The translations under genes were made by a program, and so were the position numbers. From the NCBI RefSeq assembly GCF_032118995.1, contig NC_092659.1, forward strand, positions 16,920,177 through 16,984,176: a DNA stretch of 64,000 nucleotides. The letters are read 5' to 3'. Each line of letters opens with the position of its first letter. Positions within the stretch are counted from its first letter, which is position 1. The notes beneath the pieces were generated by a model that saw only the letters and a list, made by a program, of their open reading frames with translations, had not been told where the DNA came from and made no database searches. Shown one piece after another: positions 1-11,900 of this stretch. Source of the DNA: Asterias amurensis. Its lineage: Eukaryota; Echinodermata; Asteroidea; Forcipulatida; Asteriidae.

Positions 1-2071
1 TCGAATCAACATACTGGCTTCTATCAACCAACGATCCGTCCTCTTTCCCGTTTGGTCAGTTGAGCCATCTGTCCTGTTATCTTGAAACACCTTTCTCTGT
101 CTTACCATATCGGGGAATCTGGCTCTTAACCCATATGATGTATGCCTCCCATCTTTGGCCCCATTGCTTAGTTACTGACAATTAATGCTGTATGTTCATC
201 ACAACCGATTTATCCAACATGCGACAAAAAAACTTCATAAAAGGCGGGCAAAAGAAACGCTGATCTTACTCGTTACAATACAACGATTTAGCTTGAAAAG
301 GGGCTTTTACAACTTTTGAAATTCGACTTTAAGCCACTCAAGACCCCATGAATGCACCAAACCACATCGTAGCGCAACACAAGATGTGTCAAAATGTGCA
401 GAAATTAACGGTGACTCGAAATAAATAACTATTTTTTGGGATACTATTTCAGGTTCCGATATATCTGACCATTTGTAAGAGTTTAGATACTTTATTGGCG
501 CAGTTTATCTTACAGGGTGAAACTGTAAACAAAAGGCAACATCTAGGTCCGGGGAGAAGCACAGCTTTGGTTCCCCAGCTTATGAACAGACAGACCAACC
601 AATATGCTGCAAATCAAACCTTCTGCCTCGTTGGATATGGGACGCAGAAGCGCTATATTGTTTCGTATTCCACTCGCGCTTGTGTGATAACTTATAATAG
701 TGTCCAGTGCCTGTAGTTAGTTTTTTTTTTAGTAGCTCACATGAGAAATTGAGTGTTAACAAGCCCAGAGCAGTTTTTACCAAATAAAAGACTAGAATCT
801 TTTTACCAACCTTGGAGCGATAAGATTTTAATTAATTAGAAATCAATCATATTCAGTGGACATAATAGTTCATGTTTTACTCATAAAAATAGCTTTGAAT
901 CAAATGCTATTGTGACTGGCATATCTGTGTATGTAAATAAAGGTACTAGTTAAATATGAAATCTTTGCCGTGCTGAAATAACTCAACATGAATGTCACAG
1001 TTTATGTACATTTATTTTTCTAGTAATTCACTAATCAATGTACATCTAGGTAATGTAATACTTGTGAGATGAACAATTTGTTATAACACAAAAACGAAAA
1101 GTGCGTGTTTTTGAACAACAAATCTTTATTTATGTTTTTACTATTTTCGACAAAATAATATAAATTTATGTTTTTATTAACCAATTAAATTATCTATCCA
1201 AATAATTGACTTGTTTGTAGATGCTACATTATTTTTGTCTTCCCTTTGAAGTTCTTTTACTGTTTCAAATCCTAAAACCACCCAATAACATTCGCTCTCA
1301 CCACTGTGGCCCAGGTTCGCTCTCGGCTAGGGTGCTTTATGTGTGTGTGGGTAGTGTTTTGCATTGGTTCTCCTTTTATGTAAATAGGACTGTAAAAGTG
1401 ACCAAATTGCAAGGCTTATTCGCATGAGATTGTATCAAGAAACGTTCATAAGTAGAGAAAATGGTAGGGCTTACCTCTTGAGGTTTTATACACACAAAAA
1501 ATTGATCGAAAAACAGTTTAAATTGGACTCTCTTGAAGCCTTTAAACATAACGGTGGGAAATGGACAAAGCTTACCTTTCGTTATTTCTTTTTTAAATGT
1601 TCGGGAAATATTATAAAATGGACTCTCTAACTTTAAGCCTTGTAACAGGTTTTTTAAATGAACGCAGATAGGCAAGCTTTGTGATCAGAAAATGGTAAAA
1701 AATTAAGGAATATACAAGCAAATTATAAATAAAAATGAGTATAAATAAAAAAGACATAATTTGTAATTACATGACAACTGTAAAAGTGATATTTCGAAGC
1801 TCTTGGTTTGAGATTTTAACGACGAAGTTAAGAGGCTGCCAAAGACGTCGACCTCGGAGGCCATTTTAACACCCCATACAAAACAATTCAGTTATGCCTG
1901 AACTAGGGATGTTAACAAAATGATGTACGACAATTTTGACAAACAATATGATTTCCTAAAGAAGAAAATAAACACTTCCGAGGATAATTAAATGGTGCAA
2001 TTGATTTAAACAATTAATCATTCTAATTGGGGTTGTTTATTATTCATAATATACTTGTAAAAAAGCAGATA
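1..2071. other. Intergenic, no recognised gene
   Basis: AT-rich sequence with only short open frames (below 100 codons) that show no recognisable domain, splice pattern or codon bias. I see no RNA gene or clear repeat here. A distal exon of a gene to the left cannot be excluded. Confidence 0.5.
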
Positions 2072-2645
2072 GCACCGTAGCTAATCCAGATGTGCGCTGG
2101 ACTCGGAGCTACGAGATCCGGGTTCGAAATCCACTTGCGTTTTCTTTCTTTTTGCATGAGCGCAGTGAATTATTTAAGTAGTATTAAAATCATCTCCAAA
2201 TACCAACGGGCACCGTGGCGACACGGTGCACTGGATAGTTCCATTGTGCGTGCAATCCAGAGCTGGTACACCGGTTCGAATCCTACCCGTACCAAGAGGG
2301 ACATGACTTTTACTGTTAGCACCAGTAATGGATTGGGGTCCGTCATGTCTATCCCCAAATTAGGTGTGGATGAGTAATACCGTGTGGGAGAGTAAAGGAG
2401 GGACCGGGACCTGCCAGTCCCTTAAGGGTTCTAATGGGTGATCACCACGCTGGTTTCGATCAGACTTTGAGTCCCCTGAACGCCTGGTCGACACTCTGAC
2501 TAACTCTTTGCACAAATTTGCTTTAAATGTAAATCGTTTTAGTTTATTAAATTATTAACGCTATATATATTTTGTTGTTGGTGGAGATGAGAAGCGGTTT
2601 AGTCTTTACCACTTTTAACGATTAAACATTGAGAAAGTGCAAGGG
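2072..2645 (+). repeat. Left inverted arm, tandem tRNA-like units
   Basis: This arm pairs with 6606-7172. A first tRNA-like unit (2072-2140) has an A-box-like TAGCTAATCC and the B box GGTTCGAAATCC. A second (about 2208-2300) has B box GGTTCGAATCC followed by TACCCGTACC. Neither folds as a sound tRNA (the acceptor strands do not pair), so these are SINE-type heads rather than working tRNA genes. The arm ends inward near ACGATTAAACATTGAG. Confidence 0.75.
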
Positions 2646-2699
2646 TACTTTTTTAGGTTATTATTTGCTAGTTTTCGACATAACGATGCTTTAGAATCA

Positions 2700-5600
2700 A
2701 AGTTAAAGGATTTTTTTGGAAAAGTTCACAAGGCCTTATGATTTTTTTCGAAAAGTTCACAAGGCCTTATGATTTTTCGAAAATTTCACAAGCTTATGAT
2801 TTTTTCAAAAATTTCACAAGCCTTTTGATTTGTTCAAAAATTTCACAAGGTTATAGCCTCATGATTTTTTCGAAAAGTTCCCAAGGCTATATATAGCCTT
2901 ATGATTTTTTCAAAAATTTCACAAGCCTTATGATTTTTTCAAAAATTTCACAAGGTTATAGCCTCATGATTTTTTCGAAAAGTTCACTAGGCTATATATA
3001 GCCTTATGATTTTTTCGCAAAGTTCACGAGGCTATATAGCCTTATGATTTTTCGAAAATTTCACAAGCTTATGATTTTTTCAAAAATTTCACAAGCCTTT
3101 TGATTTTTTCAAAAATTTCACAAGGTTATAGCCTCATGATTTTTTCGAAAAAATCACAAGGCTATATATAGCCTTATGATTTTTCAAAAATTTCACAAAA
3201 TTTCACAATTTCACAATATAGCCTTATGATTTTTTCGAAAAGTTCCCGAGGATATAGCCTTATGATTTTTCGAAAAGTTCACAAGGCTATAGCCTTATGA
3301 AGGCTATATGATTTTTTGGGAATTTTTTGGGAAAGTTCACAAGGCTATATAGCCTCATGATTTTTTCGCAAAGTTCACAAGCCTTATGATTTTTTGGAAT
3401 AGTTCACAAGGCCTTATGATTTTTTCGCAAAGCTCACAAGGCTATGCCTTATGATTTTTCGAAAAGTTCACAAGGCTATAGCCTTATGATCTTTCAAAAA
3501 TTTCACAAGCCTTATAATTTTTTGGAAAAGTTCACAAGACTTACGATTTTTTGAAAAACTTCACATATGATTTTTTCGCGACGTTTTTTCGAAGAATTTC
3601 GCAAGGTTATAGCCTTATGATTTTTTCGAAAAGTTCACAAGGCTATGTATAGCCTTATAATTTTATCGCAAAGTTCACAAGGCTATATAGCCTGATGATT
3701 TTTTCGAAAAGTTCACAAGGCTATATTATGATTTTTCACAAATTTCACAAGGTTATAGCCTTATGATTTTTTCGAAAAGTTCACAAGGCTATGTATAGCC
3801 TTATGATTTTATCGCAAAGTTCACAAGGCTTATGATTTTTTCGAAAAGTTCACAAGGCTATATAGCCTGATGATTTTTTCGAAAAGTTCACAAGGCTATA
3901 TTATGATTTTTCACAAATTTCACAAGGTTATAGCCTTATGATTTTTTCGAAAAGTTCACAAGGCTATGTATAGCCTTATGATTTTATCGCAAAGTTCACA
4001 AGGCTTATGATTTTTTCGAAAAGTTCACAAGGTTATATAGCCTTATGATTTTTTCGAAAAGTTCACAAGGCTACATGGTTTTTTCGAAAAGTTCACAAGG
4101 CTACATGATTTTTTCGAAAAGTTCACAAGGCTATAGCCTTATGATTTTTTCGAAAGGTTCACAAGGCTATAGCCTTATGATTTTTTTGAATAGTTCACAA
4201 GGCCTTATGATTTTTTCGCAAAGCTCACAAGGCTATGCCTTATGATCTTTCAAAAATTTCACAAGCCTTATAATTTTTTGGAAAAGTTCACAAGACTTAC
4301 GATTTTTGAAAAACTTCACAAGGTTATAGCCTTATGATTTTTTCGCAACGTTTTTTCGAAAAATTTCACAAGGTTATGTATAGCCTTGTGATTTTATCGC
4401 AAAGTTCACAAGGCTATAGCCTTATGATTTTTCGAAAAATTCACAAGGCTTATGATTTTTCAAAAATTGTACAAGGTTGTAGCCTTATGATTTTTTCGAA
4501 AAGTTCACAAGGCTATATAGCCTGATGATTTTTTCGAAAAGTTCACAAGGCTATATTATGATTTTTCACAAATTTCACAAAGTTATAGCCGTATGATTTT
4601 TCCGAAAAGTTCACAAGGCTATGTATAGCCTTATGATTTTATCGCAAAGTTCACAAGGCTATAGCCTTATGATTTTTCGAAAAATTCACAAGGCTTATGA
4701 TTTTTTCGAAAAGTTCACAAGGCTATATAGCCTTATGATTTTTTCGAAAAGTTCACAAGGCTACATGATTTTTTCGAAAAGTTCACAAGGCTACATGATT
4801 TTTTCGAAAAGTTCACAAGGCCATAGCCTTATGATTTTTTCGAAAGGTTCACAAGGCTATAGCCTCATGATTTTTCGAAAAGCTCACAAGGCTACATGAT
4901 TTTTGGGAAAAGTTCACAAGGCTATAGCCTTATGATTTTTTCGAAACATTCACAAGATTTTTTCGCAAAGTTCACAAGGCCTTATGATTTTTCAAAAATT
5001 TCACAAGCCTTATAATTTTTTGGAAAGGTTCACAAGACTTACGATTTTTGAAAAATTTCACAAGGCCTTATGATTTGTTCGAAAAGTTCACAAGGCTATG
5101 CCTTATGATTTTTCGAAAAGCTCACAAGGCTACATGATTTTTTGGAAACATTCACAAGATTTTTTCGCAAAGTTCACAAGGCTATAGCCTTATGATTTTT
5201 CAAAAATTTCACAAGCCTTACAATTTTTTGGAAAGGTTCACAAGACTTACGATTTTTGAAAAATTTCACAAGGTTATAGCCTTATGATTTGTTCGAAAAG
5301 TTCACAAGGCTATGCCTTATGATTTTTCGAAAAGTTCACAAGGCTATAGCCTTATGATCTTTCAAAAATTTCACAAGCCTTATAATTTTTTGGAAAGGTT
5401 CACAAGACTTACGATTTTTGAAAAATTTCACAAGGTTATAGCCTTATGATTTTTTCGAAAAGTTCACAAGGCTATATTATGATTTTTCACAAATTTCACA
5501 AGGTTATAGCCTTATGATTTGTTCGAAAAGTTCACAAGGCTACATGATTTTTTTCGAAAAGTTCACAAGGCTACATGATTTTTTCGAAAAGTTCACAAGG

Positions 5601-6560
5601 CCTTATGATTTTTTCGAAAGGTTCACAAGGCTATAGTCTTATGATTTTTTCGAAAAGTTCCCGAGGATATAGCCTTATGATTTTTCGAAAAGCTCACAAG
5701 GCTACATGATTTTTTGGAAAAGTTCACAAGGCTATGTATAGCCTTATGATTTTATCGCAAAGTTCACAAGGCTATATAGCCTGATGATTTTTTCGAAAAG
5801 TTCACAAGGCTATATTATGATTTTTCACAAATTTCACAAGGTTATAGCCTTATGATTTTTTCGCAAAGTTCACAAGGCTATAGCCTTATGATCTTTCAAA
5901 AATTTCACAAGGCTATAGCCTTATGATTTTTCAAATATTGTACAAGGTTGTAGCCTTATGATTTTTTCGAAAAGTTCACAAGGCTATATAGCCTGATGAT
6001 TTTTTCGAAAAGTTCACAAGTTCACAAGCCTTATGATTTTTCACAAATTTCACAAGTCTATAACCTTGTGATTTTTCAAAAATTTCACAAGGTTATAGCC
6101 TTATGATTTTTTCGAAAAGTTCACAAGGCTATTTGATTTTTTGGAAAAGTTCACAAGGCCTTATGATTTTTTTCGAAAAGTTCGCAAGGCTATCTTTATA
6201 GCCTCATGATTTTTCGAAAAGTTCACAAGGCTCTAGCCTTATGACTTTTTCGAAAAGGTCACAAGGTTATTACCTTATGACTTTTTTCGAAAAGTTCATA
6301 AGCCTGATGATTTTTCCGCAAAGTTCACAAGGCTATATGATTTTTTGGAAAAGTTCACAAGGCTACAGCCTTATGATTTTTTCGAAAAGTTCACGAGGAA
6401 CTTTGCACATTTTTGCCGAAAAAGATGAACAATTCTGCCGAAAAAATTGAACAAGGCTTGTGAACTTTGCTATTTTTGCCGAAAAAGTGAACTTTGCAAA
6501 TTTTGCCGAAAAAGTTAAGGCCTTGTGAACTTTTCAAATTTTTCCGAAACAGTGCAAGGC
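2700..6560 (+). repeat. 36 bp satellite array, about 100 diverged units
   Basis: The typical unit begins TATAGCCTTATGA, continues with a T-run ending TTCG, and ends AAAAGTTCACAAGGC, about 36 bp in all. Unit junctions make the palindrome AAGGCTATAGCCTT and the centre makes TTTTCGAAAA, so each unit has two hairpin seeds. Units vary (CGCAAAG for CGAAAAG, CAAAAATTTC for GAAAAGTTC, lost TATA spacers). Multi-unit blocks recur, for example those with GGCTATGTATAGCC followed by TTTTATCGCAAAG near 3640, 3785, 3965, 4617 and 5735, which suggests higher-order amplification. From about 6390 to 6560 the units run in the opposite orientation. Confidence 0.92.
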
Positions 6561-6605
6561 TTTAGTTACAGGTTGCTGGAAAAATTAGATGCTCAAATAT
6601 TAACA

Positions 6606-7172
6606 TTTTCTCAATGTTTAATCGTTAAAAGTGGCAAAGACTACAACATTCTCATCCCCAGCAACAACAAAATATATATAGCGTTAATAATTTAATTAAC
6701 TAAAACGATTTAAATTTAAAGCAAATTTGTGCAAAGAGTTAGTCAGAGTGTCGACCAGGCGTTCAGGGGACTCAAAGTCTGATCGAAACCAGCGTGGTGA
6801 TCACCCATTAGAACCCTTAAGGGACTGGCAGGTCCCGGTCCCTCCTTTACTCTCCCACACGGTATTACTCATCCACACCTAATTTGGGGATAGACATGAC
6901 GGACCCCAATCCATTACTGGTGCTAACAGTAAAAGTCATGTCCCTCTTGGTACGGGTAGGATTCGAACCGGTGTACCAGCTCTGGATTGCACGCACAATG
7001 GAACTATCCAGTACACCGTGTCGCCACGGTGCCCGTTGGTATTTGGAGATGATTTTAATACTACTTAAATAATTCATGGCGCTGATGCAAAAATAAAGAA
7101 ACACAAGCGGGATTCGAACCCGGGTCTCGTAGGTCCCACTCCAACGTCTTAGTCGTTTAGCTAAGGCGCCAT
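6606..7172 (-). repeat. Right inverted arm, tandem tRNA-like units
   Basis: This is the inverted partner of 2072-2645. Read on the minus strand, the outermost part (7172 down to about 7100) is the better kept tRNA-like unit: GGCGCCTTAGCTAAACG with an A-box-like core, then B box GGGTTCGAATCCCGC. The second unit (about 6945-7040) has B box GGTTCGAATCC. The arms agree closely from 2200 to 2500 and less well at the outer unit, as if that part was older or separately acquired. Confidence 0.75.
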
Positions 7173-8258
7173 GTGATTATCTTCGTCACATAATCATATT
7201 CAAACACAATTTGATATCCAAACCCAATTTATTCTAGGTGTACAGTTGCAGTTATTTAAAAAATTGTTTTATGTTTATCCCCCAAGTTGGAGTAAATAAT
7301 AGTTGTTTATCTTTTGGTTCCAAACGTCCCCTATGGTGACGTCTTGTCAGTTTTCTTTTAATCATAACAAACTCATGACAAGTAGGTAAACTCATATCAT
7401 TTATTTCTTTATTTACTGGTTTGGTTTTGCCTTTAGATTGGTTATCTTTTAAAGTCATTTTTACTGATTTATGATACACCCACAAGGGTCTTGCAGTCCA
7501 TTTTTGACTGTTTCTTTATAAAATCAAGAAGTAAGTCTTGCTTGTTTAGCTTCGTTTTTTCCAACATCGTAAGATACTGTAATTTTATCATCAAAAGGTC
7601 GTACATTGTCAATGCTTACCCACTTGTGGCCGGTTTATCACACATATTGTGGCATTAGGGTTATGCATGTTTAACTAATAAAAATATATAGTTGGTACTC
7701 TTTGTTATTGTGAATGGAATATAACTATGTGTTAATAAACCTCCTAAAATTATTCAGAACAATAACACAGAATATGTAAATTTCTTACAAATTTATTTGT
7801 TGCTAGCAATGTACAAGATAATTACATAATCAATATAATATTTTTAATATTTGATGAGATGAACAAATACTGCACAAACCATTAACTTTTCTTGTTTAAT
7901 TCAGACGAAATAAAAGTGATTATATTATTCATTGAATAAATTTATAAACTTTCAGAACACAGTGAAGGCTGACGCCCATATTCGTTTTCCCGCGACCAAG
8001 TTGGTATTGTTTGTGCGCTATCCTGTTTCATCATGTACTTTAGTTAGTAGTTTATGGCTATAAAAATTATATTATATACTAGGAAATATTATTATGAAAG
8101 TTAAATAAATTTAACCAATCAGCAGAGAAAGCCCGAAAATAAGATTTGTGAGACTTGTTATCTTCACGCAAAATGGAATCATCAATTCTGAAGAGTGGAT
8201 CTACAACAACATAAGGCATGTCACTCGAAGTGGTCTTGTAAACATGCCCTGCAGTTGG
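7173..8258. other. Intergenic, nothing recognised
   Basis: AT-rich DNA with one 77-codon minus-strand frame (7252-7485) whose lysine-rich product matches no family I know and has no splice context. No repeat shared with the rest of the window was seen. Confidence 0.45.
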
Positions 8259-8460
8259 TTGCTTTGTCCAAGGCTATCTACGCAAGCACCGGCCCGCTCT
8301 GAATTCACGAACAGCATATATCTTCTGGCCTTGATTTGTAACCTCGTTGATACCTCGAAAAGCCATGCTTCGACCCCTATGTGCCATGCGGTATAGTATC
8401 TATGCTGTTCATGAATTCAGAGCGGGCCGGTGCTTGCGTAGATAGCTTTGGACAAGGCTA
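8259..8460. mobile_element. MITE family A, copy 1 (202 bp, 9 bp TSD)
   Basis: Inverted repeats of about 55 bp (inner part CTACGCAAGCACCGGCC and its complement) bracket a short core. The flanks carry the direct repeat TGCAGTTGG at 8250-8258 and 8461-8469, a 9 bp target-site duplication. A second copy lies at 34107-34310. A 9 bp duplication fits the Mutator-like superfamily, but the short ends alone do not prove it. Confidence 0.85.
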
Positions 8461-8469
8461 TGCAGTTGG

Positions 8470-8982
8470 TTGCCTCCATGTTGCCTGCAAAATTTGCCCC
8501 TTTGTGTGATATTATACCATATTGCTCAGTCCATATCACACCCTGCACATTTATCTGGAATAATATCAGGAGGGTCTTAGACTGGTGGGCAGATCGTTAA
8601 ATGTCTTTCGCGGTGATAGCGTTTTGACTCTCTGCGATTCCAGCAACACTGTGGATATTCTTGCGAAACTGCTAGCCCTGTGAGACTACTGCTCTTGAGC
8701 AGTGCAGTTTCATGGAGTAGTCGGCGGCCAGCAGCTTCACTCGAGAGCAGTGATCTCGCAAGAGCAGTACTTGATCGGTGGACCTTATTCATAACGTGCC
8801 ACCCCGACACGACTATCACCGTGACAAACCAATGATGACTTCTTCACAAGTCTAGAAGTAAGACCAGATTTTATCTTGAGATTATTTCTTGCAACAATGC
8901 ACACAAGTGCATCCAATATATGTGTAATATTTGTATGATTTCTCACAATTAGTTTTCTAGAAATTCCCTTTGTGTTGGTATT
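8470..8982. other. Spacer downstream of COMMD2
   Basis: No gene was recognised. This should include the COMMD2 3' UTR (transcribed leftward from 8983), though I found no strong minus-strand AATAAA close to the stop codon. Confidence 0.4.
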
Positions 8983-11900
8983 TCATTTGTTTATGTTCCT
9001 CATTATTCTCCGGCAATGTTGACTTTTGACCTCTGCAAGGGCGCCCTCTAGACACTTTGTCATGTGAAGTAGATTGGACGGGTCAGTCTCGAGAAGCTGG
9101 GTGGTCTTGTTCCCAGAGTCCTCGGTGTGTAACTTCAGGAGGAGGGACGGGGTTGTTTGGTGGTGGAGTGACCGACTAGCAAGCTGCAAAAAGGAAAACA
9201 TTACGGGAAAACTCAATAAAAGGATTTCTGAGTTTGGCCACAGTACATGGGTAAAACTAAAATGAATATTCTTTCTCCCTGATGCAAATTTAATACCTAT
9301 TAAAGTATGAATCCTTTTCAGTGAGCGAGTGTGTTTACATAATATAGGACCAAATAATTTGCCTTGAGCAGTCAGCAGCCAGACATGTTTGTGTATGACC
9401 CAATTAAGTCCACTGTTCAGAAAAGCAATAACTTGGAGATAACAGGTGTGAGTTGCCAAACGATAAGGATGTGTCTTTTTAGCCTTTTTTCTTTAATAGA
9501 TCACTCATTGTTTTTACAATTCATGGCGGCAGGTTTTGCACTTTTTAGTAATACATTTTTGTGGCTCAACCCTGACCATTCAATATCATCCACTGTAGTG
9601 TTGAGATGTATATAAACTATGCAAGCCGGCAATAAAGTATCATGTGATGATGAGTGAATCTACACAGTACACAGTCAACCCTCCTACTGTCTGACCATTC
9701 AATATCATCCACTGTAGTTTTGAATTGTATACTATGCAAGCCGGCAACAAAGTATCATGTGATGTATGAATCTACATAGTAAACATGTCTATAAAAATAA
9801 GTGAAAAGTATTTTGAACCAACCTCGACATCAAGTCGCCATTCGAGATTATGGTAATGAGGTAGATCCATAACCATCTCTGATTGGACTGTTCGAATCTC
9901 CTTGCAGTTGTCAACATAAAACCTCAGAAGCTCCTTCTTCATCTCATCAGAGAAACCCAGCGTCAAAATGGAGTCTTGGAAGTCAATATCTGTCACCTTA
10001 GAAGTGAAACAGAAAGTTTAAGGGTTTTTGTAACTGTGTTCATTCCCGCCAACAGAGGCTGCTGTTTCCCCATCAAATAGTTTTAATTTTGTGTGTCTGT
10101 ACCTAGGATTCAAACCCACTGCTAAGGGAAGCTTTCCACTATCATTCTCTTCAAACCCTGTAAGTTTAATGTAAGTCTGTGGAATTTTGAAAAAGTACCC
10201 AAATCATTTAAGGAGAACACAATCTTTATGCACATTTCATTTGGCTTGGTATTTGTTTTGTTTTTACCAGAAAGTAAAAAAAAAAAATATCTGTGTTAAT
10301 ATGCACCAACAGAGGGCGCTGTTTACAGACGTGGCTTCTCTAAATAGTTGTTTTAATTTGGTGTGTCCCTACAAAGGCATCGACCCCACAAGTCTAAGGA
10401 CAGTGAAATCTTTTAATTACGGTGCTAACAATTAATAATATCTCTAGACTAATTGAAGAACCTCTTCAACTAATTGAAGAACCTCTTCAACTAATTGAAG
10501 AACCTCTTCAACTAATTGAAGAACCTCTTCACTCTTGTGTGTCCCTTCAAAGGCATCGACCCATTAATTAAGTCCAAGGACAAAACAATCTGTCACCAAG
10601 CTCTGGTGTTTCAGTTCAGCAGAATGTGGGTTCGAGGACACTTGGGTCCCTGAGCAAGACACTTAACTATAATTGCTTGTGTACCTGTGAGGTCAGAGAT
10701 GGTTCTTGTGATTGATTTAGCCAAGTAAAGCATATTTTGTGCACAGGCTGTATAATCCCAAGGGAGCCGAGATGGTTTAAGGAATTAATTAAATGGCCCA
10801 GTGACCAGGGATAATGTTGGAAACAATTTGTGTTCCGGTGTGAAAAGCGCTATATAAAAACTGGTTTTTGTTATTTTAAAATCTTTTAATAATATGGTGG
10901 CAGTGGTTAAAAATATATCGAGACTAATTGAAGAAAAATGTATTTATGTTAATTCCAATATGATAACCGTGCTGTTTCCACTTGTGTTATTTTAACTAGG
11001 AAGTGTTCAACTGAGAAAGTGTGACCTTTCAGCCTGTCAAGTGATGCCTCAAAGTTAACAAAACATCCACCGTAGCCAGTCGGAAAAGTTCAGTGGGAAA
11101 AAATTGTTCTTGAACATGAAATCTGAGACAGTTAATTAAGAGTGCGTTTGTTTAGCTTCCCTGGGTCGAACCCGGTGTGTGGGCGTGGTTTTTTCCAGGA
11201 CAAATGTGTGCAGATAACAACCCACGTTCGTCCTGGAAAAAAAAAACGCCACACACGGGGGTCGACCCAGGGAAGCTAAACAAACGCACCCTATAGAGCA
11301 GTAGTCCCTGTCTACTTACTTACCATAAGTTTAGCACTCTCAGCCAACAGGTACATCAAGCCTTCTACACCATGACGCACTGTCTCTGCATCAACGCTTA
11401 GCTTCTCTGATAAACAAACATCCAAGAAATACTAACATTAACCCTCTTACTGTTTGACCATTAAACATCATCCAATGCAGTATAGAAAGATAGAGGCGCC
11501 AGCCTGAAATAATTACAAAAAAGGTATACCGTCCTATAGACCCCCTTTTGGGGATAAAAAAGTGATCTATTTTGCCATAATCGTAGCGCTTAGAAGTGAA
11601 AAGTTTCTCAATTATTTGCTTATAACTATTCACACCTGCTGTTCTTATTATCAAGTACATTATCATTGGCATTAATTTTCAGAGTTTTTACCAACAGACA
11701 CATATCCTTTTATACAGACACACTTAGTAAAGGTTGCGACATCATCAGATGCTGCTTCTTCAGCGAGCATTAGTTTATTAACTTACGGGCTGCAATGAGA
11801 TACATCTTGTTGTTGATGCCTTTCCTGATGAATTCCATGGCAATTCGACAGAATTCTTGAACAACTGATTAAAAAAGTTAGATAAATATTGTTGATTATA

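Larger units (their letters stand above)
2072..7172. mobile_element. Composite inverted-arm element with tRNA-like ends and satellite core
   Basis: Two arms of about 560 bp (2072-2645 and 6606-7172) are inverted copies of each other and flank a 36 bp satellite array. Each arm carries, from outside inward, a tRNA-like unit (outer B box GGTTCGAAATCC left, GGGTTCGAATCCCGC right on the minus strand), a second tRNA-like unit with GGTTCGAATCCTACC, a unique stretch (around GGGACCTGCCAGTCCC) and an AT-rich inner end. No open frame resembling a transposase or reverse transcriptase was found, so if it moved it was non-autonomous. I could not define a target-site duplication. It could be a foldback element, a Helitron-like derivative that gathered tandem repeats, or two inverted SINE-like units around an expanded satellite. 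Confidence 0.75.

Noticed and set aside
4045-6450. Several open frames with repeating MIFSKSSQGY peptides
   Set aside because: They follow directly from a 36 bp satellite whose period is a multiple of three. Unit loss and frame changes break them repeatedly, and there is no start context or splice structure.
2700-6560. CRISPR-like regular array
   Set aside because: There are no unique spacers between repeats, the repeats are contiguous and diverged, and the DNA is clearly eukaryotic.
7100-7172. A working tRNA gene on the minus strand
   Set aside because: The B box is good, but acceptor and anticodon stems do not form and the unit is part of a repeated inverted arm.
7252-7485. 77-codon minus-strand frame as a small gene
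   Set aside because: No recognised domain, no splice partners, and length is expected by chance.
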